A stretch of DNA of 64,000 bases, taken from Cryoendolithus antarcticus (taxonomy: Eukaryota; Ascomycota; Dothideomycetes; Cladosporiales; Cladosporiaceae). The notes below the pieces were generated by a model that saw nothing but the letters and a program-made list of their open reading frames with translations, was not told the origin of the DNA and made no database searches. The position numbers and the translations under genes are program-made. Location: contig NAJO01000016.1 of NCBI GenBank assembly GCA_002077065.1, positions 62,001-126,000 of the forward strand. The letters run 5' to 3'. Shown piece after piece: positions 33,401 to 45,623 of the stretch; the stretch's first letter is position 1; the number at the start of each line of letters is the position of its first letter.

Positions 33401-35844
33401 ACAGCCCTGTCGAAATCATTGAGAACCTCAAGCTTCGCATGCACGGCAGCAAAGAAGACATGAAGCCCATGATGCCATGGTTCCGTGGCTGGACAGGCGA
33501 GACGCAGGTGGACGGCGAGGCTCGCTTCAAGTTCACCGGCCGCGTGACAGAGACCGGCGACTGTGAGGTCGAGATCACTGAGCTACCTGTGCGGTACTGG
33601 ACGCAGACCTTCAAGGATAAGCTTGAAGACATCATCAAAGCCGAAAAGACGCCCTCCTTCATCAAAGACTACACCGAGTACAACACGCCCTCGAAGGTTC
33701 ACTTCATAATCAAGATTGAAGATAAGCGTTGGGCTGAAGTCTCGCGCGGTCTAGTCGAGGCGTTCAAACTCAGCTCCACCATGTCGACTACCAACCTCGT
33801 CGCCTTCGATCCCGAAGGCCGGCTGGCCAAATACCCAACCGTACTAGACATCATGGAGGAGTTCTACGCGCACCGGCTGAAGATGTACCAGAAGCGCAAA
33901 AAGTACATGCTCGATGAAATGCAGAAGGACCTTGAGCGCTTGAGCAATCAAGCCCGCTTCATCCAGATGATCATCGACGGCAAGCTCATAGTGTCCAAGA
34001 AGAAAAAGGCTGTGCTCGTGGCGGAGCTGCAGAAGCTTACTTTCACTCGCTTCCCCAAGATCGTTGACGCGAAGAAGGAAGGCGAGTTCGAAGCAGTTGT
34101 CACGAACAACCATGAAGACGACGAAGACAGCGTTGAGACTGCGGCAGGCGCGAGTGACTACGATTACCTCCTCGGCATGGCCATCTGGTCCCTTACACAA
34201 GAGAGAGTGGAGAAGCTCCTTCGTCAAATCGGTGATAAGGAAGACGAGATCACCGCCCTCTCCGCCAAATCGCCCAAAGACCTCTGGACGACTGACCTCG
34301 ATGCCTTGCTCGAGGAATGGCAAACCCAGCTCGACGAAGAAGTCGCCCGCGAGAAAAAAGTCCGCGCAAAGGGCCGCAGAGCCAGCGCGAAACTCGGCAT
34401 TGGTGCCGGCAAAGGAGGAAGCAAAAAGCGGAAGGCGAATGAGGACAATGATGACGAGACTGATGGGAGCTTTGCGGTCAGTAAGAAGGCCAAAGCTGCG
34501 CCGAAGCCTGTAGTCAAGAAGGCAGGCGCAACAAGTAATTTGCTCGCTATGGAGATAGGGCTTGTGAACGGGGTTGAGCAGAAACCTGTGGTGGGACCGC
34601 CGGCTGAGCAACAGCAGACGCTGGATAGTTTGGTGGTTAGGAAGGCGGCGGTGCCTGTTAAGAGTGCTGTGGCTGCGTTGGCTGCTCAGAGTAGCCCTGC
34701 GACGGTTGTGGAGGAGCTTAGCGATGAGGAGATGGAGGATGTGAAGCCACCGAAGGCTGCGCCTGCGAGGAAGGCAGCTGCCAAGCCAGCAGCGAGGAAG
34801 GTCGTGAGCGACGACGAAGACGACGAGGATGCTCCACCCGTTAAAGCTACTTCGCGCAATGCTGCTGCGCCCAAAACTCGGCCTACTCGCCCAGCAGCTG
34901 TCAAGGACGACGAGGACGACGACAGCCTTCTCGATTCCGCCCCTCTGGCCCCGGCTGCAGCAGCAGCAGCCAAACCCCGCGCCGCTCGAGCCGCAGCGCA
35001 GAAGTCAAAAGTCTACGCCAACATGATCCACTCTGACGACGACGAGCCCTCCGTCGACGACCTCGCAGACGTCTCCGCGATGGTCAAAGGCATCGGCCCG
35101 CCCTCAACCACCGAAGGCGCAACGCGGTTCTTCCACCCCGCCACGGCCGGCGCAGCCGCGACAAGCCGCCCAGGGAGCAGCACCGCGGCCGCCGCGGCAC
35201 TAGCAAAGGCCAAGGCCAAGAGGCCAGTGGTGGACGACGAGGACATAAGCGCCGACGAAACTGATTGGGGCAAGCTAGCCCAGAACTCGCCGCACAAAGT
35301 CAGCGACCGTACGCTGCTTAGCGAAGGCGGCTCGGACGAAGAGATGGAGGACGTGCGGCCGAAGGCTAAGCCAAAAGCTACTGCCACCGTCAAGGCGCCT
35401 GCACAAAAGCCTAAGGCTGCTGCGGCAGCGGTGTTGAAGCCCAAGAAACCTCCCGCTGCTGCTGTCACCGCGGCGCCCAAAGTTCTGCCCTTGTCGCCGG
35501 CGGCGAAGGCGTACGCGGCTAAGAAGGCGAAGCAGGCCTCTGCTGGCGCTCCTCCTACTACTGCCGCTGCCAAAGCTGCGCCGGCAAAACGGCCAGCGAG
35601 CAAGCTAAAGCAATCGATCCTCTCCGACGATGAGGACGAGGATGCGGATGCGTTGGTGAATGATCTGCTAAGCGACGAGGATGGGGGTGAGTCACCCGCG
35701 CCTGCTGCTGCGCCTGCGGCGAGGCCTAGTCGACGTGCTGCGGCCGCGAAGCCGAGGGCGAGGTATGCTGTGAGTGATGAGGAGGAGGAGGAGGAGGAGA
35801 GTGAGGCGGATTTTGAGGAGGATGAGGAGGATGAGAGTTTTTGA
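30447..35844 (+). CDS. TOP2: DNA topoisomerase II
   Basis: 1781 aa, exons 30447-30524 and 30577-35844; the 52-nt intron has a GTAAGT donor. The enzyme passes one duplex through a transient break in another and decatenates chromosomes. Domains in order: a basic Lys/Ala leader, GHKL ATPase (NAADN, GRNGYGAKLTNIYS), transducer, TOPRIM with EGDSA (Glu570) and DQDHDGS (Asp647/649/651 metal site), PLRGKMLNV, then the winged-helix domain with the catalytic tyrosine in SARYIYTR (Tyr906), tower and coiled-coil C-gate. From about residue 1270 a long low-complexity tail alternates acidic SDDE(D) runs with Lys/Ala/Pro stretches, as regulatory C-terminal domains do. It is about 350 residues longer than yeast Top2, mostly from this tail. 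The last 60 bases carry a GAG-rich run coding for Glu. Confidence 0.97.
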
Positions 35845-36892
35845 GTAAAGCGGTGTTGGGAAGAAGGTAGTGGAAGGGGAGGGGGTGGGTCTCGTATTAT
35901 ATCTGGTAGTGTTGTTGGCTACAAGCATGGCGTTCTCCGGACGGGTGAGCACCATAAGTGGGAGCGCGGTCTGATCGAGACCCCTTGCACACAGTAGATG
36001 TATGCATACCCACATATTTCCTCTCTTCCGCGTCGCCAATCCGGGAACTCCTACGTCTGCGCACATTGCACTGCTCTATCTGTGGGAAACTGTTACGCTG
36101 GTGTCTCGGGAGACGACGCGTTCGGGTTACGCGTGCGCAACCCTCGGGAAATGTGTGCTTGACCTGCGCCTGGGGTTACGAGACGGCGGTGATGTACGCA
36201 CTACCACAGACGTCGCTTGGAGTAATAGGAGACATGGATCGATCCGTCGTCGTCTGGAGAACATTGCTGCCTTGTCGTGGAGTTCATCGCACCGTGGTCA
36301 GACATTGTGTCGTTGATCGCACGTATTATCTGATCTGGAACTGCGACTGAATGAGACCAGGCTTGAAACCATGTCTACGCCTTGTCACTTTCCAGAGAAC
36401 ACTCAGGGTCCTGCATTGGGAAGCTAGCGACGTTATCAGGCCAGCGGGAACGAGGATACTCTGCACCGCCTATCGTTCATCACGGTAGCAGAGTGAAACG
36501 CAGACGGCGAGGAATTCTTGGAATTCGAAGAGGCCAGTGTAAGGTAGATGTAGGTGAGAGAATGCATACACCCCTAGGGACGACAACTCCACAAAGACAT
36601 ATAATACACGCTCCGCTCCGCATCGCTCATGCTCGTCTCATGCTCAGGCTGCATCGATCTATCACTCTTCTCTCAGGTCCACGCTCCTCATACCATACCC
36701 ACTTCAGCATCAAGCGGGCGCACCCACATCCGGCAACTCCCCAAAATGCACCACGGGACTAGGCAGCGCAGCAACCTCGCTCGTGCACTTCTTGCTCCCA
36801 ACCCTGATGACCTCCTTACTCTTCTTTGTCGCAGGTTCGTTCGTGACCTTGCTGGCAGGCTGTGATGATGAGTGAAGCTCACTATTGTCCGC
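35845..36892. other. Intergenic between convergent TOP2 and reticulon genes
   Basis: 1.05 kb containing only short frames (for example 35958-36350, 36382-36762) with no homology or coding bias that I can see. An unusually long gap between convergent 3' ends for this window. Confidence 0.5.
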
Positions 36893-38419
36893 CTAAGAAG
36901 CAGGCACAGCCGCCTTAAACTCATCCGCGATAGGAGTCGACGTATGAGTGTTGTTGTTGTTCGACAACGACGGGAGCTCAGTCTTCGGCGCGTTCGGGAA
37001 GCTCGAGTCGCTCGTCTGCGAACTAAGCGGCGAGCTCGAAGTCTGGGCGTTCAACGAGCTAGCCTTCTCAACCGGCACACCCGGCACCGCATTCGCAGTA
37101 TCCTTGCTCACATACCCACTCTCCACAGCGCTCTTCTTGGCACCGCCCATGAGCTCCTGCGCCTTCGAGACGTACTGGCTGGTAGTCGAAGAAGCGACCT
37201 CGACGGCGCGGTTGCTCTGCTGGGCGGCAATGTCGCGGATTTGTTGAGTCTGCTTGTTGGCAATCTCTGCAGCGTTATTGAGGTGACTGTCGATGAAGTC
37301 CTTGTTCTTGATGTAGACCAGGGGGGCGAGGTAGACGACTGAGGTTGAGAGGAGGAGAAGGCCCCATTTGGGGGTGACTTTGACAAGGAAGTAGCTGATG
37401 AGGGCTGCGAGAAAGGCCTGGAAGGATTGTCAGTGGGCTGGAGGATGTGAATGATCGACAGGGCAATACGTACAGCAATCGTAGCGTAGACGTTCTCAGC
37501 AAAGATGATGCGCTGGAACTCAATGACGAAGAAGTTGACGAGCTGCTCAACATCTCCAAGCACACTCTCAAGTGTCTCGCGAGGAATGGTGTAGTACTTC
37601 TTGGGTCTCATCTTCGTCGCGAAACCCTGGCCGAAAGCCATCTGGCCGGCAATCTCAGCCGCAGCGGTGATACCGAGGACGGTGAAGAGTGCCTTGAGGA
37701 CATAGCGGTCGACCGGGACGTAGCGGGCTACGATGATGGTAGTGACGATGGCAACGAAGGAAATGGCTGTGGCGCGCGGGTTCTCCCAGCTCAGGAGAGA
37801 GTAGAAGAGGGAGTGGTAGGAGGTGAGATTCTGGCCGGTGGCGGTCTGGGCATCTGGGACGGTGCGGGCGGCGGCCAAGTTGGAGAACTCGTTCTTGGTG
37901 GCTGTGGCCTCGCCGCGGACCTTGTCGGCTGCTGGGCCGTTGGCGAGCTGCTGCACGGTCTGGTTGTTCTGGATGGAGGTTGCAGCGTTTGAGGCGGCTG
38001 TGGTGAGGGTGTCCATGTTAGACTGATACTCTTGCAGGTACGAGGTATTAAGGTGTGTTGAACTGGGTTTGCTCTAGAGTATGGGTGGGAAACTCCTGGG
38101 ATTAGTCAGTGAGGTGAGGTGCAATGAAGGTACTGTCTGCCAGCAGATCAAGAAGGTGATGGAGGGACGGGACAGCAGTCAATGAGACCTCATGTGTGTA
38201 CGTGTCAAGAGAGCTCCTGCTCCAGGCAGCTCTTTCCATGTACCCGATCAACGGCAACAACAATGTACGTACCTTACCGCTCTGCGCCGACTGGAGGGCG
38301 CCACTGGCCTTCTCGGTGTATGTAGTCCCGCTGGCTGTGGGCGCGGTATTGCTGCCAGTGTTGAGCTCAGGGTAGGCGGGAGGTGCTGTGCCAGCAGCGC
38401 TGTTGCTGAAGTCGCTCAT
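36893..38419 (-). CDS. RTN1: Reticulon-like ER-shaping protein
   Basis: 406 aa from exons 38273-38419, 37474-38022 and 36893-37417. Intron 1 is long (250 nt), intron 2 is 56 nt. The reticulon domain begins HSLFYSLLSWENPRATAISF and contains two long hydrophobic hairpins (ISFVAIVTTIIVARYVPVDRYVL and AFLAALISYFLVKV/WGLLLLSTSVVYLAPLVY) that insert in the outer ER leaflet and bend tubules. A Ser/Asn-rich tail follows. The first exon (MSDFSNSAAG...) is included because it looks coding and fungal reticulons often start MSDF, but an in-frame ATG at 38014-38016 would give a 355-aa form without it. Intron 1 could also end one AG earlier, adding E-Y-Q. ER membrane location is from the family. Confidence 0.82.
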
Positions 38420-39790
38420 GTTGGTAATTGCTCGCGTGCTCTCGTGTGGTCGAGTTTAGGGGCTGCTGGTGGGGTTGCGGAAGGGCAACAATGCAATGCA
38501 GTGATGGTCGGAGGAAATGCGGATGATGGATGTGAGGTAGGAGAATCACAGGGCTTCAAGAGGTGATGGGTGTCGGGTCAGGGGGTGAGAAGATCGGGGT
38601 GGTGTATGTGAAATATGCAGTGCGGGAGTGTGTCTTGTTCTGCATGTGCCCACTTTCGCGTCAACTTCGACGCGGCTAGCAACAAATTATGACGTTGCCT
38701 GCGCCACACCCGAACATGAGACAATATCAATGAGACATCGCTTATCTGTCTCCGCCTCAGAGCCTGGGCAGACCGAGTGGACCGTCTACATGCTTATTAG
38801 GTCTCCTCATGAAATCTGTTCTTACAGCACCGCCCTCACAAGAGAATTCGATACACAAACATGAGGCGCGAGCTTTCTGAGACGGGACAATGTTTCCGGC
38901 TAGCGCGCTTGCAAGTTTGACATGTGAAAGTGGCGCGGCTCGATGCAGCCAATGGCCTACTTTTCGCAGACGACGCTGTCTGGACACCTGTTTCGTTGAT
39001 GCACACCTACTCAAGGCAGTCACATTTGTACAACGCGTCCCTTCCCGAGCGTCTGACGGCCTGTTCGCGCACAGTGTTCCGCTATATGTGGCCTCCATGC
39101 GATGGAGGCAAGTGCTCATGCATAGCTCTCGGAAGGTGGGTCTGAAGGGCTGATGGATGCCATGTGTCGACACAACGTCCCCTATTTCGCACCCAATCCT
39201 CGCTGCACGCACCTGTTCACTATCGTGTTAGACATTCCCTCCCCAACCCTAATGTACTCTTGTAGTCGCCAATCTTGTTGTAGTTGCCATGTTCGTGGCA
39301 TAAGCGGCTAAGGTTCATGATGCCGCAGAGTAATAAGAGCACCCCGCATTCGCAAGGTTCAATTAGGAGTATAGACATCTGTGCTTCCAGAAAACTCTCG
39401 TCGCGGCAAATCTGAGGTCCGTGGTATGGGCCTCTGCCTGTCGTAGCCGTTCAACGAAAGTGTTTCAAGCCGCCGCCGTAAATGAGATCTCGAAAGGCGT
39501 CATTAGGACAGCTGAGCCAGCTACAAGCCAGGTGGTGAGAGTTGAGTGATCTTCTCGGCGGCCGTCTCGGGTTGCCAGGCCCGCCGTGACGACATATGTT
39601 CGATACGTACAACGAAGCCGAGATCATAGAGAAGCTGGTGGCGAAGGTGCTTGACATAAAGGAGGCAGGATGCTCAGAGATCCGAGCACGCGGATTGGGT
39701 GGTAAAGCCGTTACCAGAGAGATGAGCGAGAGCTCCCAGCGTGAGGCGAAGCGAATGCTAGAGGCGTAAACGGAGCATACATCGTGTCAT
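38420..39790. other. Intergenic, about 1.4 kb
   Basis: Reticulon promoter side plus 3' flank of the small CX9C gene. Apart from a 57-aa frame at 39596-39769 I see nothing that looks coding. Confidence 0.5.
39596..39769 (+). CDS. Short coding-like frame, unknown
   Basis: 57 residues starting MFDTYNEAEIIEKLVAKVLD and ending REAKRMLEA. The composition is helical and charged, which looks coding, but there is no recognised homology and no upstream exon could be placed. It could be the last exon of a gene, an orphan or chance. Confidence 0.2.
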   Translation: MFDTYNEAEIIEKLVAKVLDIKEAGCSEIRARGLGGKAVTREMSESSQREAKRMLEA

Positions 39791-40027
39791 TTACTTCTTG
39801 CCCGCTACTCTCTACGGCCGACGTCAGTCCCTGATCTCAACATAGTTGACCACATCAAATGTACATACCAAGTAGCAGTCCTTCAGCAGCATGAACTCCT
39901 GCGCACACATGCCCTTTGACACATTCTGGTAGTTCGCCACGATGCACTTGCCGTAGACGGCGCCCTCGATTGTGCACTTCGTCGTCGCCTCGGCGAACTT
40001 CTCGATGGGTCGTGTGCGTCCGGGCAT
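39791..40027 (-). CDS. Small twin-CX9C mitochondrial protein, NDUFAF8-like
   Basis: 59 aa, exons 39869-40027 and 39791-39811; the 57-nt intron has donor GTATGT, branch CTGAC and acceptor TAG. The protein has paired cysteines in CTIEGAVYGKC and CAQEFMLLKDC, each C-x9-C, the CHCH arrangement oxidised by Mia40 in the intermembrane space. KFAEAT and YGKCIVANYQNVSKGMCAQEFMLLKDCYL resemble the complex I assembly factor NDUFAF8 (C17orf89) and its fungal homologues. The last exon is only 21 nt and encodes RVAGKK-stop; without it the frame would run into the intron. Too short for family assignment beyond doubt. Confidence 0.75.
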
Positions 40028-40367
40028 CTTCGCCGAGCGCTTTTGCTGTGATTCGTCGGAATAGAGATTTCGTCGAAGTCGAGGAAGAGAACATTCCCAG
40101 TATATGTATACGAATCCAAGCACTAGCGCATTCTGGACGCGAGCCAATGGCGCGTGGTTTTGAGCTGGCGTCAATAACGCGACTTCACCTCTCGATCTTG
40201 CAGCATGTCTCGTCTGTCTACCTTTTCGCACATACACTTCGACGCGTATGTATTAGATAGCGTTATCGGCGCTCATACACCGCAGTACATCATATGCCCT
40301 ACCACGCCCGATGACAGTGCCTTACTCCAAGCGCGTGCGCCGAAAACACCACCCCACCTAATCGCAC
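40028..40367. promoter_or_regulatory. Divergent promoter region, CX9C gene and SFI1
   Basis: 340 bases between the two divergent start codons. No individual element recognised. Confidence 0.4.
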
Positions 40368-43300
40368 ATGAATGGCGATTCTGGAAAACTGCCGCTGATT
40401 GACATCGGAGATGAAGGTAGCTAGACTCTCCTGCCTCCAGCGCTCGATAATCACTGAACGTCGCCAGACATCGAAATCGCAGCCCGCGTCTGCAGACGCG
40501 CCAATGCCGCCCGGCCTACCGATAACCCCGCCCGCACCCTCTTAAAGGAGGCCTACAAAGCTGAGCTTGCGGAGCTAGGTATCGATCCAGGTCAAGATAG
40601 GGTGATCTTCGACTGCCTGTGGAACATTGCGCATGTAGTCACGGAGAAATGGCGTTCGACGGGTGCGGTTGATTTCCTTGAGGCGTTGGCTCAGGAATTC
40701 GATAAGCATGGCATTACCATTGTGGAGCACGACGACGATGGCACTGAGATCACCCATGAAGCGCCGGTGCAGCAGGTCGTTAGCAGTCGAAAGCAGATTG
40801 TGGATAAGCGGAGGGTATCATTCGACGATGCGAGGATGCATGAGACATGGATCCGCGAGCGCACCGAGACTTTGACGCAGCAGGAGGATGCTCCGGCGAG
40901 GCTGTTGAGCCAGCCACCTGTGCGCGCTAGCCTGCAGAGGCGGGCGAGGTCTGTCAGCAGTGAGCACGGCTATGCTACGTACCAGCCTGGGCGCGGAGCA
41001 TCCCTGTACGGACGACCACAGTCTTCGACAGATCAGGCTTCCGACCCGGACGGACCGGGAGATTCATCCATGCTCAGACGTTTGGAAGTCTCGTTCGAGA
41101 AGATAGCCACTCTGCAGGAGCTGCGAGAGACGTGCGAGCATACGCGCGAACTTCGCCTGGTGAACACATACTTCAATCGCTGGTTTGGCAACACCCACTT
41201 ACATCAACAACATGTGGCTCGACAACACAGTGAAGCCGAAGAACAACATGCGAAAGTGCTCTGTCAGGCGGTCTTCGACAGTTGGCGTGAGGCTTTTCAC
41301 GAGAAGCAGATACTGCGCCGCGAAGCACTGGAGGCGGAGGAAGCAGAGCAGGAACGCCAATCCCAGCAACAGCAAGAAGATGAGCGCATGCAACGACTTG
41401 GGCAGCGAGCTGAGAAGTGTCGCGGCAAGATGCTACTGCGAAAGGGGCTGCAGCATTGGTTCGCTCGACATGAAGTTCGCAGAGCGGAGCTGCAGCGTGC
41501 TAGTAAATTCTTATTGGCTATGCGGTACTTTCGACGCTGGAAGCATATCGCACTCGAGAACGCTTCCAAAGCCCGCAGTATTCTGACTCGCAAATACATT
41601 CGAGTATGGCGAGAGCGCACTGCGAGAAGTCACCTTGCTGAAGAGCAAGCTGCTGCGCACCATGAAGAGACGCTGCAGAGGCAGTGTGTCAAGAGGTGGG
41701 CGAAGGTGCTGTTCAACATCAAGTTGGAAAAGCGGCGAATCGATCGCATCAAGCACGCAGCGTGCCGAAAGTGGCTTGACGCTGTTCAGAGAGTGCGAGC
41801 CTTAGAAGCGCAAGCCGCTGCATTCAGATCGCAGCGACTGGTGCGGCCTGTTCTTCTCGCACTTCGAGCTGGCGTTCTCAGGGTCCAGGACCTTGCGAGT
41901 CGTGCGCAGACATGCTACGCGCAGGCCAGACTGACAATAGCATTTTCGGTCATGCGCATACAGGGACGACTGAAGCCGCTGGAGAATGTGATGACACTTC
42001 GCCTCAACCTCACACTTGAGCGCAAGGCTTTCGCTACTTGGCACTTGCAAGTGCAGCTCGCACAGCAAGCTGCTCACTTCGACCAAAGGAGGATCAAGCG
42101 CGCTGCATGGCATGGCTGGGTCGATGCATTGAAGTGTCGAGTCGTTGCTCAGCACATCAACGCCCGGGTGGTGATCGAGTCACTGTACAGGTGGATGCTA
42201 CAGGAGCGATTGCAGCTCTTCCGCAGAACAGCGGACGCTCGGCTGCTTCGAAACAGCTTTGCTGCGCTCAAAGGCATGTCGACGGATTTGCAAGCACAGC
42301 TCGACATGCGCGCTTATGCGTTTGCACAAGGTCAGCAGCGACGTCGACTAGCTGGTGCAATGTTCCGACTGCACGTGCTGTCTCGACGGCGGGAAGACGC
42401 CGAGCGCGCTGCAGTCGAGTTTGCGAACAGCAGGGCTTTGCCCGCGGTTCTTGAGACCTGGCACGAGAAGACCACACATGTCACGAAGCTCAATCGCTGG
42501 GCTACAGATGCTCGGTTCTACTGCCTCTGTTCTGCTGCGCTGAAGCGATGGCGTGATGCCACGGTCGAGCACCAGCATCAGCGAAGACGAGACGCGTACG
42601 CTCAAGTTCGATCACGCTACAAGCACAGGCTTGTCGGCCAGTGCTTCGCCTCCCTCCAAGTGAAGTACGCAGAGGTCTACTCGATGAGTGCTGCTATACA
42701 GGATCGTGCCCAGACCACCCAAACAACCACAGTCGCCCAGCTCTTCGCCACCTGGCGCTCCCGCGCCCGGACCCTGCAGGCTCAGTCCCTCACCGCCAGC
42801 CAGCTCGACACATCCCGCCTCCTCAGCTCCGCCCTGTCCGCCCTGACATCTCAGCACGCTCAAACAACATCCCTGGACACTGAAGCCGAGACCTTCGCCC
42901 GCACCACCTCTCTCTCCCTCGCCCTATCAGCACTCAAGACACTGCAGTGGGCAACCTTCACCGCCTCGCAACAAAGCCACACAGCCCTTGCGCTACGATC
43001 CCGAAATCGCGAACAGCACATCCGCCACATGTTGCGACACTGGGTCTCACAGACCGCCGCTCGCCGGGCTGCCGCTACTGCCGAGCCTGATGCCGAGTTG
43101 GAGGCAGAGCCTGAGAGTCCTTCCCTGCGCCCTGCATCTCGTGCTGCAGCCCGGAGTCTGTCGAGGGATCGTATAAGAGACCGATATACGTCACCTACTC
43201 GTCTCCCGCAAGGCTACGCGGGCAGCACGCCAGGCTACCTCCGCACTCCGTCGCGAAGTCGAAGGGCGGTGGGCAGATTCAGGCCAATCCCGACACCTGG

Positions 43301-43667
43301 ACCATACACACCTCTGGCATTTACGCCTGCTTACCTTGTCACTGGGATTCCAGGGGTGCAAGTAGACGATGGAGCAGGGCTTGATATGGGCAGTAGCCCG
43401 CCACTCCCCATGGCTCTTGCGGGATCAGGACAAGTCACGCCTTTCGCTCAGCGGCTCAGGGAGGTGGGTGTTGTGGAGGCTATACCTACCGGCGCCATCA
43501 CTGGCGCTGGTGCTGAGTTTAGACCGGTGAGCGTGCTGAGACGAGGCTTGAGACAGAGCGTCACAGGCGGCACGGGCACAGGCAAAAGTGTACGCTTCGC
43601 TGGCGCCGGGCGCTTCAGCAGCGTCGGCGGTGGAAGCAGGGGACAAGAACATCTGAAGAGTAGCTAG
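40368..43667 (+). CDS. SFI1: Spindle pole body centrin-binding protein Sfi1
   Basis: 1082 aa, exons 40368-40416 and 40468-43667; the 51-nt intron joins MNGDSGKLPLIDIGDE to DIEIAARVCRRAN. The N-terminal domain is followed from about residue 230 to 900 by one long helical region with at least thirteen Sfi1 repeats marked by aromatic-x2-W: VFDSWREAF, GLQHWFARHE, MRYFRRWKHIA, YIRVWRERT, CVKRWAKVLF, CRKWLDAV, AFATWHLQ, SLYRWML, VLETWHEK, ALKRWRDA, LFATWRSRA, MLRHWVSQ. Each repeat binds a centrin (Cdc31), and the filament forms the half-bridge needed for spindle pole body duplication. The C-terminal 180 residues are Pro/Arg/Ser-rich and probably disordered. Its stop is 51 bases from the stop of the convergent phosphatase. 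Confidence 0.9.
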
Positions 43668-43718
43668 GCACTACCCGCCCCCTGGTCATAGGTCTCCATA
43701 ACGAATAATGCATCGCGC

Positions 43719-45396
43719 TCAGTACACATCCTCCCTCACATTACTCCTCCCTCCACTCCTATCCCCTCCATCCCCCTCCTCAATCCCCTGATCCTCCTCC
43801 GGCTCATCACCAAGCGCATCGGCCATCTTGCCCTTTCCCATTCCACTCTCCTCCTCCCATCGCTGGATGTCCTCCACAGTCGGCCGTCTCACGGGCCGTC
43901 GCTTCACGCTGCCCGTTTTCGCGTGGCCGGTCGAGCTTACGCCACCTTGCGGTACGGTGAGGGAGGTCGAAGATAGGGCGGTGGCGAGCCCCTTGCCAAG
44001 GGGTGTTTGTTGTACGGCGGTGCGCTCGGAGGGAGGGTGCGAGGGGGGAAAGTAGTCATTATCATTGTCGTTCTCGTCGGAGAGTTGAGGTGTCGGAGCG
44101 CCGGAGTCTGTGCCACCGCCATCTCGACCTGGGGTTGGGAATCCGAGATGTGGTGAGGTCGTAACAGAAAGACGCTGGCTGGAGTCTGCTGCGCCGTCGA
44201 CTGGTGGGGATTTCGGCGAGGGCTCACGAGCGCCTGCAGAGTGTGCCCCGCTTGCTCGCCGCGTCGAGGACTTCTTGAACAGCTGGTCAACGACATTGAG
44301 AGCTGGGGAAGCACCGGAGTCGATTGTCGGTTTACGCTGCGTTCTACGCGGATAGCGGTCGTGGTGATGGTCGCAGCCTGCTGCGCAACCGCCCCATTTC
44401 TGCGTAGGGACAGCTGTTGAAGGCGTGACGCTCGACTTGCGCTGTGCGGGCAGGAATTGAGAGAGCGTATTTCGCCGCTGTGGGTCCGGTGGAATGGCGT
44501 TCGCTTGTGCGTTCCGAGCTGCGTCTTCGGCTTTTTGACGCTTCAGCTCGGACCAGGTTCGCAGTTCGGATTGTAGCTGGTATTTTCCGCTTTCGGCTTG
44601 CTTTTCTAGGATCAGGAACTCGGTGTGTTTGACGTTGCGGAGGTCTTCGAAGTATTCGACGGACCAGTGGTACCTGCTTGATGTCAGTCCCGCTCATGCT
44701 GCATGTTCTGTTACGACACCCACCACTTCATCAAGAACACCCTCGACATCAGCCCATGCGTCACAAGCACACAAACACTCGGGAAGTCATCATCTTGAAA
44801 GCTCCTCCACAAACTCTCATTAAACCCACTAATCCGATCATACGCATCCGCCGCGCTCTCTCCATTCGGGATGCGGTAAAAGAAATGTCCATAGTCCGCC
44901 CGCTCCTGCCACATCCTCTCCATCTCCGCACTGCATGGCTGGAAATTCCCGAAGTCTTGTTCCCGGATCCGCGGCTCTTCGTAGACTTTTATTGCATGTC
45001 GAGAGAACGGCGAGGGGGCGGATGTGGCTTCGGAGGGTGAGGTGAGGGTGCGTAGGATGCCTTCGGTTGTTTCGCGCGTGCGGCGGTATGGGGAGGTGTA
45101 GAATTGAAGGCTGTCGTCGGGTCTCAGGAGTGTTCGGAGGCGGCGGCCGGCTTCTTCTGCCTGGGATGTTAGTCAATTGGCGGTGCTTTGTCTTGGTGGG
45201 CAATTGTGTGAGCTCGCACCTGGCCCCAGCCTTCTTCTGTGAGTTTGACGCGGTGATCAGGGATGATCTGGTGGACTTCGCGGTTCTTGTTGCCTTCGCT
45301 TTGGGCGTGGCGGATCAGGATGATCATCTGAACTTGTTGTTAGCGATCGGTCTCGTTAGGTCGGTGGTTTCGGTGACTGACCCGTGGTTTGCCCAT
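43719..45396 (-). CDS. Histidine phosphatase (phosphoglycerate-mutase superfamily), Det1-like
   Basis: 504 aa from exons 45382-45396 (15 nt), 45220-45327, 44724-45160 and 43719-44673; introns of 50-59 nt keep frame. The catalytic core starts at once: MGKPRMIILIRHAQSEGNKNREVHQIIPDH holds the phospho-accepting His of the RHG motif, here RHAQ. Further core marks are YTSPYRRTRETTEGI, IREQDFGNFQP, the acid residue in IPNGESAADAYDR, and VLVTHGL with the second His. After the junction KW-YHWSVEYFEDL a Ser/Pro-rich disordered tail of about 250 residues follows. Yeast Det1 and fungal relatives share this RHAQSEGN core. The substrate is not predictable. The last intron donor (GTGGGT) was chosen to preserve KWYHWSVEYFE. 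Confidence 0.85.
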
Positions 45397-45623
45397 GATT
45401 GCGATACCGATAGGACCTAGTCGCAATGTATAGGGCGAATCAGGAGGTCTATGCTACTATGGATGGTAGGGTGAGGTCGTTGTTGTCGATATGTGAAGGC
45501 AGAAGCATGGTTATCGATATCGTATGGCGCTAGTCGTCCTGGCATGTGATTTCGATCTTCGAGTTTCAGAACGACATACAGGGTATACTATCAGCTCATA
45601 CTCGCGACATCGACCTCTGCACG
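45397..45623. promoter_or_regulatory. Divergent promoter region, phosphatase and PRKRIP1 gene
   Basis: 227 bases between divergent ATGs; it must hold both core promoters. No motif recognised. Confidence 0.4.

Noticed and set aside
35783..35830. GAG-rich run as a microsatellite
   Set aside because: It codes for the Glu-rich end of the TOP2 tail; no need to call a separate repeat.
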